A stretch of DNA of 64,000 nt from Oceanicella sp. SM1341 (GTDB lineage: Bacteria; Pseudomonadota; Alphaproteobacteria; Rhodobacterales; Rhodobacteraceae), in assembly GCF_003448965.1 (NCBI RefSeq), contig NZ_QRGC01000003.1:1-64000 (forward strand), in the 5' to 3' direction. Under the pieces are notes generated by a model that did not search any database, had not been told where the DNA came from, and worked only from the letters and a program-made list of their open reading frames with translations. Below are positions 29,350 to 37,961 of this stretch, piece after piece (within the stretch, counting starts at the first letter, position 1; the number at the start of each line of letters is the position of its first letter). Both the position numbers and the translations under genes were made by a program.

Positions 29350-29415
29350 TCGCCGGCCCGGGGCGGGCCGGCGGGGCACGTCGCGGGCCGCGCGGGGTGT
29401 TGCCCGGGTCGGGGC

Positions 29416-31005
29416 TCAGAAGCCCAGGGCGCAGCCGTCCTTGCGGGGGTCGGAGGCGCCGAAGAGCAGGCCGCGCTCGCGGTCGATCAGGATGGCCTGC
29501 GCGCCGCCCAGCGGCGTGTCGGGGATGCCGACCGCGTGGCCCATGCCGGTGAGCGTGCCGCGCACCGCGTCGGAATAGCCGCGCTCGAGGCCGAGCACGC
29601 CGTCATCGGTGAAGCTGCGCGGGCCGTCGATGGCCTGCTGCGGGTGCATGCCGAAATCCACCATGTTGGAGAGCACGCGCACGTGGCCGGCGGGCTGGTA
29701 GGCGCCGCCCATCACGCCGAAGGGCATCAGCACCTCGCCGTCCTTGCGCAGCATGGCGGGGATGATGGTGTGCATCGGGCGCTTGCCGCCGGCGAGCTCG
29801 TTCGGGTGGCCCTCCATCAGGCTGAAGCCGGCGCCGCGGTTCTGGAAGTTCACCCCGAAGCGGGTGGAGGCGAGGCCGGAGCCGAAGCTGTGGTAGACGG
29901 AGTAGATGAGCGAGACCACCATGCGGTCGGCGTCAACCACGGTGAGGTAGACCGTGTCCTTGTGGACCTGCTCGGCGAGGGCGGCGGGGGCCGCCATGGC
30001 GCGGGCGGGGTCGATCAGCGCGGCGAGCCGGGCGGCAGTGTCGTCCGAGAGCATGTGGGCGAGGCGCAGCTTGACATGGCCGGGGTCGGCGATGAAGCGG
30101 TTGCGCGCGTCATAGGCGAGCTTGGCCGCCTCGGTCTCGAGATGGGCGCGGGCGGCGCCGAAGGGCTCGAGCGCCGCGATGTCGAAATTCGACAGGATCT
30201 TGGCCATCAGGATGGCGGTGGCGCCCTGCCCGTTCGGCGGCAGCTCCAGCAGCTCCATGCCGCGGTAGAGCCCCGAGACCGGGGTGACGTAATCGCAGGC
30301 GGTGGCGGCGAAATCCTCCGCCGTGTGCACCCCGCCGAGCGCGCGCAGGGAGGCGACCATGTCCTCGGCCACCTCGCCCTCGTAGAAGCCGGCGCGGCCC
30401 TCGGCGGCGACGCGGCGCAGCACCTCGGCCTGGCCGGGGGCGCGGAAGATGTCGCCCGGGCGCGGGGCACGGCCGTCCGTCAGGAAGAAGCGGCGTGCCT
30501 CGCCGGAGAGGTTGCCCGCGTCCATCTCCCAGTCGCGCGCCACGCGGGGGGCGACGGGCACGCCTTCCTCGGCATAGCGGATGGCGGGGGCGAGCACGGT
30601 GTCGAGCCCGAGGCGGCCGTGATCGGCGGAGAGGCGGCAGAACCCGTCGATGGCGCCCGGCACGGTGACGGCATCGGCGCTGTGCAGCGGCATCACCGAC
30701 AGGCCGCGGGCGCGCAGTTCCGCCGCGGACTGGGCGGCCGGCGCGCGGCCGGAGGCGTTGAGCCCGATCACCTCGCGCCCCGGCCCGGGCTGGACCAGCG
30801 CGAAGCAATCGCCGCCGATGCCGGTCATCTGCGGCTCGCAGATGCCCAGCAGCACCGCGGCGCCGATGGCGGCATCCACCGCGTTGCCGCCCTGCTCCAT
30901 CAGCTTCACCGCCGTGGCGGCGGCGAGCGGGTGCGAGGTGGCACACATGCCGCCGGTGGAAATGACCGTCGAGCGGCCGGGCATCTGGAAATCGCGCGTG
31001 GTCAT
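29416..31005 (-). CDS. ggt: Gamma-glutamyltransferase
   Basis: GGT cleaves gamma-glutamyl bonds of glutathione and related compounds after self-processing. The 529-residue precursor has the N-terminal AATAVKLMEQGGNAVDAAIGA and the processing and catalytic Thr351 in HKDTVYLTVVDAD. The small subunit carries NFQNRGAGFSLMEGHPNELAGGKRPMHTI-type segments and FGVMGGAYQPAGHVRVL. No signal peptide is seen, unlike E. coli GGT, so it is probably cytoplasmic and may serve another gamma-glutamyl substrate or acylase function. It is a single gene with hspQ-terminator sequence on one side and DUF2794 divergent on the other. Confidence 0.93.
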   Translation of the reverse strand: MTTRDFQMPGRSTVISTGGMCATSHPLAAATAVKLMEQGGNAVDAAIGAAVLLGICEPQMTGIGGDCFALVQPGPGREVIGLNASGRAPAAQSAAELRARGLSVMPLHSADAVTVPGAIDGFCRLSADHGRLGLDTVLAPAIRYAEEGVPVAPRVARDWEMDAGNLSGEARRFFLTDGRAPRPGDIFRAPGQAEVLRRVAAEGRAGFYEGEVAEDMVASLRALGGVHTAEDFAATACDYVTPVSGLYRGMELLELPPNGQGATAILMAKILSNFDIAALEPFGAARAHLETEAAKLAYDARNRFIADPGHVKLRLAHMLSDDTAARLAALIDPARAMAAPAALAEQVHKDTVYLTVVDADRMVVSLIYSVYHSFGSGLASTRFGVNFQNRGAGFSLMEGHPNELAGGKRPMHTIIPAMLRKDGEVLMPFGVMGGAYQPAGHVRVLSNMVDFGMHPQQAIDGPRSFTDDGVLGLERGYSDAVRGTLTGMGHAVGIPDTPLGGAQAILIDRERGLLFGASDPRKDGCALGF

Positions 31006-31154
31006 GGGCCCTCCCCCGGGAACCTGTTGCGGGACCGTCTTAAACCGCGTGTAAGGGGGTTAATCCAGTGAATTCCTCCTCCGCCCCGGCCCCCGCGGGG
31101 CGGCCCGGGCGTTTAGCCCTTGTCAGCCGGGCCGCGGCACACCATTCTCGATGC

Positions 31155-31505
31155 ATGAACATCGTGAACGGCACGGCCTTCGGCGCAGACCGTCGGAGCT
31201 ACGATCAGGTGACCTTCCACCGCACCGAGCTCAGTGTCATCCTGCAGCTCTACGGGCGCATGGTGGCGGCGGGTGTCTGCAAGGATTACGGCATCTCGCA
31301 CCTGCGCGACTGCGCGATCTTCTGCATGTTCCGCCGCACCGCCGAAACCCCGCTCTACCGCATCGAGAAACACCCCCGCCTGTCGGACAAGCAGGGCATG
31401 TACCGGGTGCTGGGCATGGACGGGCGCATCCTCAAGCGCGGGCATGACCTGAAGGCGGCGCTGCAGGTGGTGGAGCGCAAGCTCATCCGCGTGGTGAAGG
31501 ACTGA
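31155..31505 (+). CDS. DUF2794 domain-containing protein
   Basis: This 116-residue protein matches the alphaproteobacterial DUF2794 family, whose function is unknown. The core is YDQVTFHRTELSVILQLYGR, then GVCKDYGISHLRDCAIFCMFRR, YRIEKHPRL and LKAALQVVERKLIRVV. ATG 31155 is chosen because an upstream in-frame extension from 31068 has poor composition. It ends 4 nt before the end of the convergent protease gene. Confidence 0.88.
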   Translation: MNIVNGTAFGADRRSYDQVTFHRTELSVILQLYGRMVAAGVCKDYGISHLRDCAIFCMFRRTAETPLYRIEKHPRLSDKQGMYRVLGMDGRILKRGHDLKAALQVVERKLIRVVKD

Positions 31506-31509
31506 AGCC

Positions 31510-32343
31510 TCAGCCCCCGGGCCGCGGCGGCTCGGGCATCGGGCCGCGGCCGAGGCCGGCGAGCATCGCGTCGAGCGCCTCGCCGAAGTCGATGCCCACG
31601 GCCACGCGCTCCCCCCGCCATTCCGTCATCGCCGAGACCAGCCCCGCGAGGCCGGGCCGCCCCTCGCCGGTCACGAACACCGGGGAGCCGGAGGCGCCGA
31701 AGTTCACGTCGCAACTCAGCAGCAGCAGGTGGTCATCGCGCGAGAGCACGTGGCAGGGCTCCTGGATGGAGGCCACCTCGGAGCGGGCGCGCGCGTAGGA
31801 CACCAGCGCCACCGGCTCGGAGATCCGCGGACAGGGCGCGCGGTCGAAGGGCACGGCGGCGCTCTCCGCGATCGGCTCCTCCAGCACGAGCAGGGCGAAA
31901 TCCGAGCCGAGGCGGCGCTGCTGGTCGGTGTCATCCGGGTGGTAACCGGGGGCGAGCGCATAGTCGCGCACCCGGGCGTGGGCGCGCGTCTCGCCCTTGC
32001 GCCAGCCGGCGAGGAAATGCACGTCCGAGGCCGGCACCGGCCGGCCGGTGCGCGGGAAGAACAGGCAATGCGCCGCGGTCACCACCAGGTCGGGCGCGAT
32101 GAGCGTGCCGGTGCAGAAGCCGCTGCCGGCCACGTTCACCCGGCCCACGGCGGCCCAGGGGCGGGCCTCCTCGGCGGTGAGCAGCCGGTGCAGGCCGGCG
32201 TCGGCGCCGGGAGGGGCAGCCTCCGCGCTGGCAGCCTGGGCGGAGAGCGGGCGTGCCTGCTGGCTCACGGCGGGCGTGGCCGCGGCCGTGGCGAGCAGAA
32301 GCGCGGGCCCGAGGGCCCGGAGGCGGAGAATCAGCTTGCGCAT
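31510..32343 (-). CDS. Trypsin-like (S1) serine protease, exported
   Basis: This 277-residue protease has an N-terminal signal peptide (LGPALLLATAAATPAVSQQ, cleavage near residue 28). The triad is His92 in VVTAAHC, Asp148 in LGSDFALL and Ser218 in FGASGSPVF. The cysteine pair Cys77/Cys93 matches the conserved Cys before the active-site His. It resembles the V8/trypsin-like peptidases common in Rhodobacteraceae. No PDZ domain is present, so it is not a DegP-type protease. Substrate and role are unknown. Confidence 0.9.
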   Translation of the reverse strand: MRKLILRLRALGPALLLATAAATPAVSQQARPLSAQAASAEAAPPGADAGLHRLLTAEEARPWAAVGRVNVAGSGFCTGTLIAPDLVVTAAHCLFFPRTGRPVPASDVHFLAGWRKGETRAHARVRDYALAPGYHPDDTDQQRRLGSDFALLVLEEPIAESAAVPFDRAPCPRISEPVALVSYARARSEVASIQEPCHVLSRDDHLLLLSCDVNFGASGSPVFVTGEGRPGLAGLVSAMTEWRGERVAVGIDFGEALDAMLAGLGRGPMPEPPRPGG

Positions 32344-32388
32344 GGGCCGAGTATGCGCGGTTGCGGCCGCGCTGCCTATGTCCCCGGC

Positions 32389-33696
32389 CTATTCCGCCGC
32401 GACGGCAGGCGGCACCACCGCCTCGAGCCCCGCGGGCACCGGGCCGCCGGTGGCCCAGTCGAGCAGCTGCGCGGTGTGCACCACGGGCGTGCCGGTGCCC
32501 GAGCGCAGCTGCATCATGCAGCCGATGTTGCCGGCCGCGATCACCTGCGGCTGCGTGGCCGCGAGCGTGGCGAGCTTGCGCTCCTTCAGCTTTCCCGAGA
32601 TCTCGGGCTGCATGAGGTTGTAGGTGCCGGCCGAGCCGCAGCACAGGTGCGCGTCCGCCGGCTCCACCACCTCGAAGCCCGCTGCCTTCAGCAGCTGCTT
32701 GGGCGCGGCCGTCACCTTCTGGCCGTGCTGCAGCGAACAGGCGGCGTGGTAGGCCACGCGCAGGCGCGGCGCCGCGCCGCCGATCCCGAGCTGAGCCGCG
32801 AGCTCGGTCACGTCGCGCGCCAGGGCCGCCACCTCGGCCGCGTCCGACGCGAGGTCGGTGCCGGCGAACATGTGGCCGTAATCCTTCACCGTGGTGCCGC
32901 AGCCGGAGGTGTTGATCACCACGGCGTCGAGGCCGCCGGCGCGCTTCTCGGCCATCCAGGCGCGGATGTTGCGCGCGGCCTGGGCGTGGCTGTCATCGGT
33001 CTTGCCCATGTGATGGGTGAGCGCGCCGCAGCAGCCCATGCCGCGGGCGATCACCACCTCGACCCCCGCCCGGGTGAGCAGGCGGATGGTGGCGGCGTTG
33101 ATCTCGGTGTCGAGCGCGCGCTGCGCGCAGCCGGTGAGCAGCGCCACCCGGGCGCGGCGCGTGCCTTGCGCCGGGAACACCTGGGGGTCGTCGAGCCGCG
33201 AGACCGGGGGCACCTCGCGCGGGGCGAAGCGCACCATGGCGCCCAGCGTGCCGGGCAGGAGCCCCGCGATGGGCCGCGCCAGCTTCGCCCCGAACAGCGC
33301 GAGGCGGAAGCGCCCCGGGTAGGGCAGCACCTTCGCCAGCGTCCAGCGGATGGCGCGGTCCATGAAAGGGCGGCGGTAGGTCTTCTCGATATGCTCGCGC
33401 GCGTGGTCGACCAGGTGCATGTAGTGCACGCCCGAGGGGCAGGTGGTCATGCAGGCGAGGCAGGAGAGGCAGCGGTCGATGTGCTTCACGGTCTTCTCGT
33501 CGGCGGGGCGGCCGCTCTCGAGCATGTCCTTGATGAGGTAGATGCGGCCGCGCGGGCTGTCGAGCTCGTCGCCCAGCACCTGGTAGGTGGGGCAGGTGGC
33601 GGTGCAGAAGCCGCAATGCACGCAGGAGCGCAGGATGCGGTTCGAGCGGGCGATCGCGGGGTCCGCGAGCTGGGTCTCGGTGAAACTGGTCTGCAT
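32389..33696 (-). CDS. glcF: Glycolate oxidase iron-sulfur subunit GlcF
   Basis: GlcF carries the iron-sulfur centres of glycolate dehydrogenase and passes electrons to the membrane quinone pool. The 435-residue protein has two ferredoxin-type motifs (CVHCGFCTATCP and CLSCLACMTTCP) and two CCG domains (GCCGALTHHMGK and LCCGSAGTYNLMQPE). The start overlaps the glcE stop as TGATG, indicating translational coupling. Length and order glcD-glcE-glcF are standard. The extended upstream frame to 34764 is a shadow of glcE. Confidence 0.97.
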   Translation of the reverse strand: MQTSFTETQLADPAIARSNRILRSCVHCGFCTATCPTYQVLGDELDSPRGRIYLIKDMLESGRPADEKTVKHIDRCLSCLACMTTCPSGVHYMHLVDHAREHIEKTYRRPFMDRAIRWTLAKVLPYPGRFRLALFGAKLARPIAGLLPGTLGAMVRFAPREVPPVSRLDDPQVFPAQGTRRARVALLTGCAQRALDTEINAATIRLLTRAGVEVVIARGMGCCGALTHHMGKTDDSHAQAARNIRAWMAEKRAGGLDAVVINTSGCGTTVKDYGHMFAGTDLASDAAEVAALARDVTELAAQLGIGGAAPRLRVAYHAACSLQHGQKVTAAPKQLLKAAGFEVVEPADAHLCCGSAGTYNLMQPEISGKLKERKLATLAATQPQVIAAGNIGCMMQLRSGTGTPVVHTAQLLDWATGGPVPAGLEAVVPPAVAAE

Positions 33697-34823
33697 CAGC
33701 CCATCCGTCCGGGGTTGAGAATGCCGCGCGGGTCGAAGCGCGCGCGCAAGGCTTGGGAAATGGCGGCGATGGCCGGGGCCTCGGGCTGGAAGGCGCCGAG
33801 GGCGCGGCGGGTCTCCGGGCCCGCGCGCACCAGCGTGGCGTGGCCGGGGCCGGCAAGGGCGGGGCGCAGGTCGGTGCCCTCGGGCGCCAGCGCCCAGACG
33901 AGGCCGCCGCCCCAGTCGAACACGATCTCCCCTGCCCCGGCGGCACGCAGCCGCGCGGCCAGCGCCGGGCCGGCGGAGGGCGCGACGGAGACGCGCCAGA
34001 GATCCCCCGGCTGGCCCGCCGCCCAGGCGAGGTCGCGAAACCCCTCGAAGGCGGCGCGGGCGGGCTCGGCCTCGATGATTTCGGCCGACACCCCGCAGCG
34101 GGCGGAGAGCAGCGCGGCGAGCTTGCCCGCGCGCACCTTCAGCGCGTCGGCGAAGCCCTCGAGGCGCATCCAGGTCTCGGCCGGGCCGGACAGGTGGACG
34201 AGCCCGTTCGCCTCGCAGGGCGAGCCGAGCGCCACGGTCATCGCCGCCACGGCGCCCGCATCGTCGAGCCCGTCGATACGCAGGGCGAGGCAGGTCTCCG
34301 GCCGGGGCAGCACCTTGAAGGCCACCTCGGTGAGCACGCCCAGCGTGCCGTGGCTGCCGGCGAGCAGCTTCACCAGGTCGTAGCCGGTGACGTTCTTCAT
34401 CACCCGCCCGCCGTTGCGCACCACCTCGCCGCCGCCGTTCACGAAGCGGATGCCGATCAGGCTGTCGCGGCAGGCACCCGCCTGGATGCGCCGCGGCCCG
34501 GAGACATTGCAGGCCACCATGCCGCCCGCGGTGGGCGTGCCGGAGGTGCCCAGCACCGCGCGGTGGTCCATCGGCTCGAAGGGCAGCATCTGGCCCTCGG
34601 CGGCCAGCGCCGCCTCCACCTCCGCCAGCGGCGTGCCGGCCTGCGCCACGAGGGTGAGCGCGCCGGGGTCGTAGAGCGTGATGCCCGAGAGCCCCGCCAC
34701 CGAGAGCAGCTCGCCGGTGACCGGGTTTCCCAGCCCCTGCCGCGTGCCGCCGCCGGAGATGCACAGCGGCCCGCGCGCGTCGCGCACCGCCTCGGCCAGC
34801 TCCTGTTCCGTGCCCGGCCGCAT
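33696..34823 (-). CDS. glcE: Glycolate oxidase FAD-binding subunit GlcE
   Basis: GlcE is the second FAD-binding subunit of glycolate dehydrogenase. The 375-residue protein has the FAD_binding_4 segment CISGGGTRQGLGNPV, LPFEPMDHRAVLGTSGTPTAGG and VMKNVTGYDLVKLLAGSHGTLGVLTEV. The C-terminal DPRGILNPGRM is typical. The start ATG overlaps the glcD stop (TGATG), as glcF does with glcE. It is shorter than GlcD because it lacks the C-terminal half of the FAD-linked oxidase domain. Confidence 0.96.
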   Translation of the reverse strand: MRPGTEQELAEAVRDARGPLCISGGGTRQGLGNPVTGELLSVAGLSGITLYDPGALTLVAQAGTPLAEVEAALAAEGQMLPFEPMDHRAVLGTSGTPTAGGMVACNVSGPRRIQAGACRDSLIGIRFVNGGGEVVRNGGRVMKNVTGYDLVKLLAGSHGTLGVLTEVAFKVLPRPETCLALRIDGLDDAGAVAAMTVALGSPCEANGLVHLSGPAETWMRLEGFADALKVRAGKLAALLSARCGVSAEIIEAEPARAAFEGFRDLAWAAGQPGDLWRVSVAPSAGPALAARLRAAGAGEIVFDWGGGLVWALAPEGTDLRPALAGPGHATLVRAGPETRRALGAFQPEAPAIAAISQALRARFDPRGILNPGRMG

Positions 34824-36256
34824 CACGAGGCGCGCCGCGCTTCGGAGGCCGCGAGGGGGAAGACCTTCGCCGGGTTCAGCAGCCAGCCGGGGTCGAACAC
34901 GTCCTTCACGTCCATCTGGGCCGAGAGGTCGACGGGGGAGAACTGCACGCTCATCAGGTCGCGCTTCTCCACCCCCACGCCGTGCTCGCCGGTGAGGCAG
35001 CCGCCGGCCTCCACGCACAGGCACAGGATGTCGGCGCCCAGCGCCTCGCATTTCTCCAGCTCGCCCGGCACGTTGGCGTTGAAGAGGATGAGCGGGTGCA
35101 TGTTGCCGTCACCGGCGTGGAACACGTTGGCCACCTCCAGCCCGTACTGCGCCGAAAGCTCCTCGATGCGGCGCAGCACCATGGGCAGCGCGCTCACCGG
35201 GATGGTGCCGTCGAGGCACATGTAGTCGTTGATCTGGCCCATGGCGCCGAAGGCCGCCTTGCGCCCCTTCCAGATCAGCGCCGACTGCTCGGCGCTCTCG
35301 CTCTCGCGCAGCTCGGAGGGGGAGTGCCGCTCGGCGATGGTGCGGATGCGGGCGAGCTGGGAGGCGATCTCCTCCTCCGAGCCCTCGACCTCGACGATCA
35401 GCAGCGCCTCCACGTCCGGGTAGCCGGCGTGCACGAAGGCCTCGCAGGCGCGGATGCAAGGGCGGTCCATGAACTCGATCGCCACCGGCAGCACGCCGGC
35501 GCGGATGATGTCGGCCACGCAGGCGCCGGCGACCTCGTTGGAATCGAAGCCCAGCATGATGGGCCGCGCGCCCTCGGGCCTGGGCAGGATGCGCAGGGTG
35601 GCTTCCGTCACCACGCCGAGCTGCCCCTCCGAGCCGCAGACCACGCCGAGGAGGTCGTAGCCCGCCGCGTCGAGATGCGCGCCGCCGAGCTCGACCACTT
35701 CGCCGTCCATCATCACCATGGTGACGCCGAGCAGGTTGTTGGTGGTCACGCCGTATTTCAGGCAATGCGCCCCGCCGGAGTTCATGCCGATGTTGCCGGC
35801 GATGGCGCAGGCGAGCTGGCTCGAGGGGTCGGGGGCGTAGAAGAACCCGTCCGCCTCCACCGCGCCGGTGACCGAGAGGTTGGTGCGCCCGGTCTGCACG
35901 CGGATGTAACGGTCGTCATAGGATGTCTCGAGCACGGCGTTGAGGCGCGCGACACCGAGGATCACGCTGTCGGCCGTCGGCATGGCCCCGCCGGCGAGCG
36001 AGGTGCCCGAGCCGCGCGGCACCACCGGCACCCGCTCCTCGTGGCAGATGCGCAGCACGGCGGCCACCTCCTCGGTGCTCGCGGGCAGCACGGCGGCCAG
36101 CGGCTGGCAGCGATAGGCGGTGAGCCCGTCGCATTCATAGGCGCGGGTTTCCATCGGGTCGGAGATCACCGCGCCGGGGGGAAGCACGGCCTCCAGCCGC
36201 GCCACGATCTGCGGCTTGCGGGCCAGGATGCTGGCATCGGGGGTTGGCATTTCCAT
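34823..36256 (-). CDS. glcD: Glycolate oxidase subunit GlcD
   Basis: GlcD is the catalytic FAD subunit oxidising glycolate to glyoxylate. The 477-residue protein has the FAD site VVPRGSGTSLAGGAMP, GNIGMNSGGAHCLKYGVT, VVCGSEGQLGVVTEATL and the C-terminal metal/active-site VFHAGDGNMHP and LTGEHGVGVEKRDLM. ATG 36256 has an excellent GGGAGGA ribosome-binding site. It leads glcDEF, and an operator-like dyad lies about 50 bp upstream. glcC, glcB and glcG are not in the window. Confidence 0.97.
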   Translation of the reverse strand: MEMPTPDASILARKPQIVARLEAVLPPGAVISDPMETRAYECDGLTAYRCQPLAAVLPASTEEVAAVLRICHEERVPVVPRGSGTSLAGGAMPTADSVILGVARLNAVLETSYDDRYIRVQTGRTNLSVTGAVEADGFFYAPDPSSQLACAIAGNIGMNSGGAHCLKYGVTTNNLLGVTMVMMDGEVVELGGAHLDAAGYDLLGVVCGSEGQLGVVTEATLRILPRPEGARPIMLGFDSNEVAGACVADIIRAGVLPVAIEFMDRPCIRACEAFVHAGYPDVEALLIVEVEGSEEEIASQLARIRTIAERHSPSELRESESAEQSALIWKGRKAAFGAMGQINDYMCLDGTIPVSALPMVLRRIEELSAQYGLEVANVFHAGDGNMHPLILFNANVPGELEKCEALGADILCLCVEAGGCLTGEHGVGVEKRDLMSVQFSPVDLSAQMDVKDVFDPGWLLNPAKVFPLAASEARRAS

Positions 36257-36305
36257 GGCTGTCCTCCCTTGTGGCGGCCGCGGCCGTGGCGGCGGGTCTG
36301 GCGAT

Positions 36306-36328
36306 ATTGGTGACTTCATATTACCAAT
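36306..36328. promoter_or_regulatory. Operator-like dyad upstream of glcD
   Basis: ATTGGT and ACCAAT form a perfect 6-bp inverted repeat with an 11-bp centre, in the only A+T-rich stretch between divergent glcD and the DUF599 gene. The minus-strand TAATAT in it could be the glcD -10. A GlcC/GntR-type site is inferred from context. Confidence 0.55.
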
Positions 36329-36370
36329 TCATGGTTTTGCAAAGCCACCGGGCCACGGTATCAGTGCTGC

Positions 36371-37084
36371 ATGATGCCCGAAATCTTCACACTGAGCAGT
36401 TTTTTCACCCTGCGGGATGCCTTTGCCGGGGCGTTCCTGCTGCTGGCCTGGGCGATTTCGGGCTACGTGATCGAGCACGCGCCGAAGCGCCGGCCGTCGA
36501 TGCACATGCTCATGCAGTCCTACCGGCTTTCGTGGATGCAGGAGATGTGCCTGCGCGACGTGCGCATCTTCGACACCAACATCCTCAACACCCTGCGCCA
36601 GGGGCCGAGCTTCTTCGGCTCGGCCTGCATGATCGCCATCGGCGGCGGGCTGGCGCTGCTGGGGCAGACGGACCGGCTGGTTTCCGTCGCGCAGGACCTG
36701 AACGTGGACGGCGCCTCGCTGCGGGTGGTCTGGGAGGCGAAGATCCTGCTGGTGGTGATCATCCTCGCCTCGGCCTTCCTGAAATTCGTCTGGTCGCACC
36801 GGCTGTTCGGCTACTGCGCCGTGGTGATGGCCTCGGTGCCGAACCTCGGTCCGGAAGGGGTGACGGAGGAGATGCACGAGATCGCGCGCAAGGCGGGCTA
36901 TCTCAACATCTACGCGGCGCGCAGCTTCAACCGCGGGCTGCGGGCGGTGTATTTCGCCCTCGCCGGTCTCTCCTGGCTGCTGGGGCCGGAGGCGCTGGTG
37001 GTGGCCACGCTCTTCACGCTGTTCACGCTCTACCGGCGGGAATTCAACTCTCAGTCCCGGGCCGTGGTGCTCGGGCTGCGCTGA
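36371..37084 (+). CDS. DUF599 domain-containing membrane protein
   Basis: This 237-residue inner-membrane protein matches the DUF599 family of unknown function. Hydrophobic helices are visible near residues 16-34, 82-98, 121-145 and 195-225. RRPSMHMLMQSYRLSWMQEMCLRDVRIFD is the family-typical stretch (residues about 40-68), and YAARSFNRGLRAVYFALA lies before the last helix. The first ATG is used; an ATG one codon later is equally possible. It is divergent from glcD. Its 3' end overlaps the convergent downstream gene by 41 nt. Confidence 0.9.
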   Translation: MMPEIFTLSSFFTLRDAFAGAFLLLAWAISGYVIEHAPKRRPSMHMLMQSYRLSWMQEMCLRDVRIFDTNILNTLRQGPSFFGSACMIAIGGGLALLGQTDRLVSVAQDLNVDGASLRVVWEAKILLVVIILASAFLKFVWSHRLFGYCAVVMASVPNLGPEGVTEEMHEIARKAGYLNIYAARSFNRGLRAVYFALAGLSWLLGPEALVVATLFTLFTLYRREFNSQSRAVVLGLR

Positions 37085-37733
37085 AGCTGACGGGGTCAGG
37101 CACCGCGGCGCCGCGCTCGGGAGCAAGCTCGGCGATAAGCGAGGAAAACTCCGCCTGCACCGAGAGCGTGTGCGAGCGCAGCCGCTCGAGCGCCGCGAGC
37201 ACCTGCGCCTGGCTCACGGCATTTCCGCCGTCAAGCACCTCGTCGAGCAGGTAGTTGAGGTTGGCGATCGGCAGGTAGAAGCGCTCCAGCGCCCGGTCGG
37301 CCAGCGCCTCGAACTCACGCTCGATGCTGCCCGAGGGCAGGAACCCGTCCCTGAGCAGCGACACCAGCGTGCCCTCGGCCGAGCGCGCGGTGAGCATGAT
37401 GCGCTGGCGCCGCCCCGGGCGGCGCAGCATGCGCAGCGTCACGCCCTCGAGCCGCAGGCCCGGCGTGCGCAGGCTCTCGGCCGGAAAGGAGATGTCCGGC
37501 CCGCCCTCGCGCCCGGCAAGCTGGCGGCACTCCTCCTCCAGCCGCTCGGCGATGGAGGCGCGCAGCACCCGCCGCACGGGCTCGGCCCGGGGCAGGCTGA
37601 GCACGAGTTGCGCGGGGCCCAGCGCGGCGGCGATGCGGCGCACGCGCAGGCCCATGTCCACCCCCAGTTCGAGCACGACGGAAAGCCCCGGAGCCTCCGG
37701 GTCGGCGGTCGACCTTATCAGGGTATGCATCAT
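37044..37733 (-). CDS. Hypothetical protein, unrecognised
   Basis: I do not recognise this 229-residue protein. It has a mixed N-terminal part (LSVVLELGVDMGLRVRRIAAALGPAQLVLSL), a middle basic stretch (LRMLRRPGRRQRIMLTARSA) and a C-terminal helical region (ALERFYLPIANLNYLLDEVL then VLAALERLRSHTLSVQAEFSSLIAEL). No signal peptide or membrane helix is seen. Codon usage is G+C-rich in third positions like its neighbours, which supports a real gene. ATG 37733 (MMH) is chosen over upstream options. The tail overlaps the DUF599 gene for 41 nt, which is unusual. Confidence 0.6.
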   Translation of the reverse strand: MMHTLIRSTADPEAPGLSVVLELGVDMGLRVRRIAAALGPAQLVLSLPRAEPVRRVLRASIAERLEEECRQLAGREGGPDISFPAESLRTPGLRLEGVTLRMLRRPGRRQRIMLTARSAEGTLVSLLRDGFLPSGSIEREFEALADRALERFYLPIANLNYLLDEVLDGGNAVSQAQVLAALERLRSHTLSVQAEFSSLIAELAPERGAAVPDPVSFSAARAPRPGTES

Positions 37734-37930
37734 ATCCGTGACCCCCCGGGGTCCAGCACGAGCTCGACAGAGGCGAACGCGACCCGCGACCTGGCTGATC
37801 AGGCATTCTCCGCCGCGCACGGCGGGAAGCCTCCTGGCAGCCCCGGATCCGACTGATTCACCCCGACATCATACATCCATTGCGTACGTTTCCCGCAACG
37901 TCGTTACATCGGCCGTCGTTTCAGCGACAT

Positions 37931-37947
37931 GCTGCCGCAGCGGCAGC
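37931..37947 (-). terminator. Palindrome GCTGCCGC-A-GCGGCAGC after the GATase-like gene
   Basis: A perfect 17-nt inverted repeat lies 14 nt after the stop at 37962. It could be a terminator stem, but no U-tract follows. Confidence 0.35.
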
Positions 37948-37961
37948 CCGCCCGGCCCGGC

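Noticed and set aside
32389-34764. A single 791-codon frame that might be a GlcE-GlcF fusion
   Set aside because: The upstream half is the wrong frame of glcE; GlcF starts at 33696 with a normal N-terminus and a TGATG junction.
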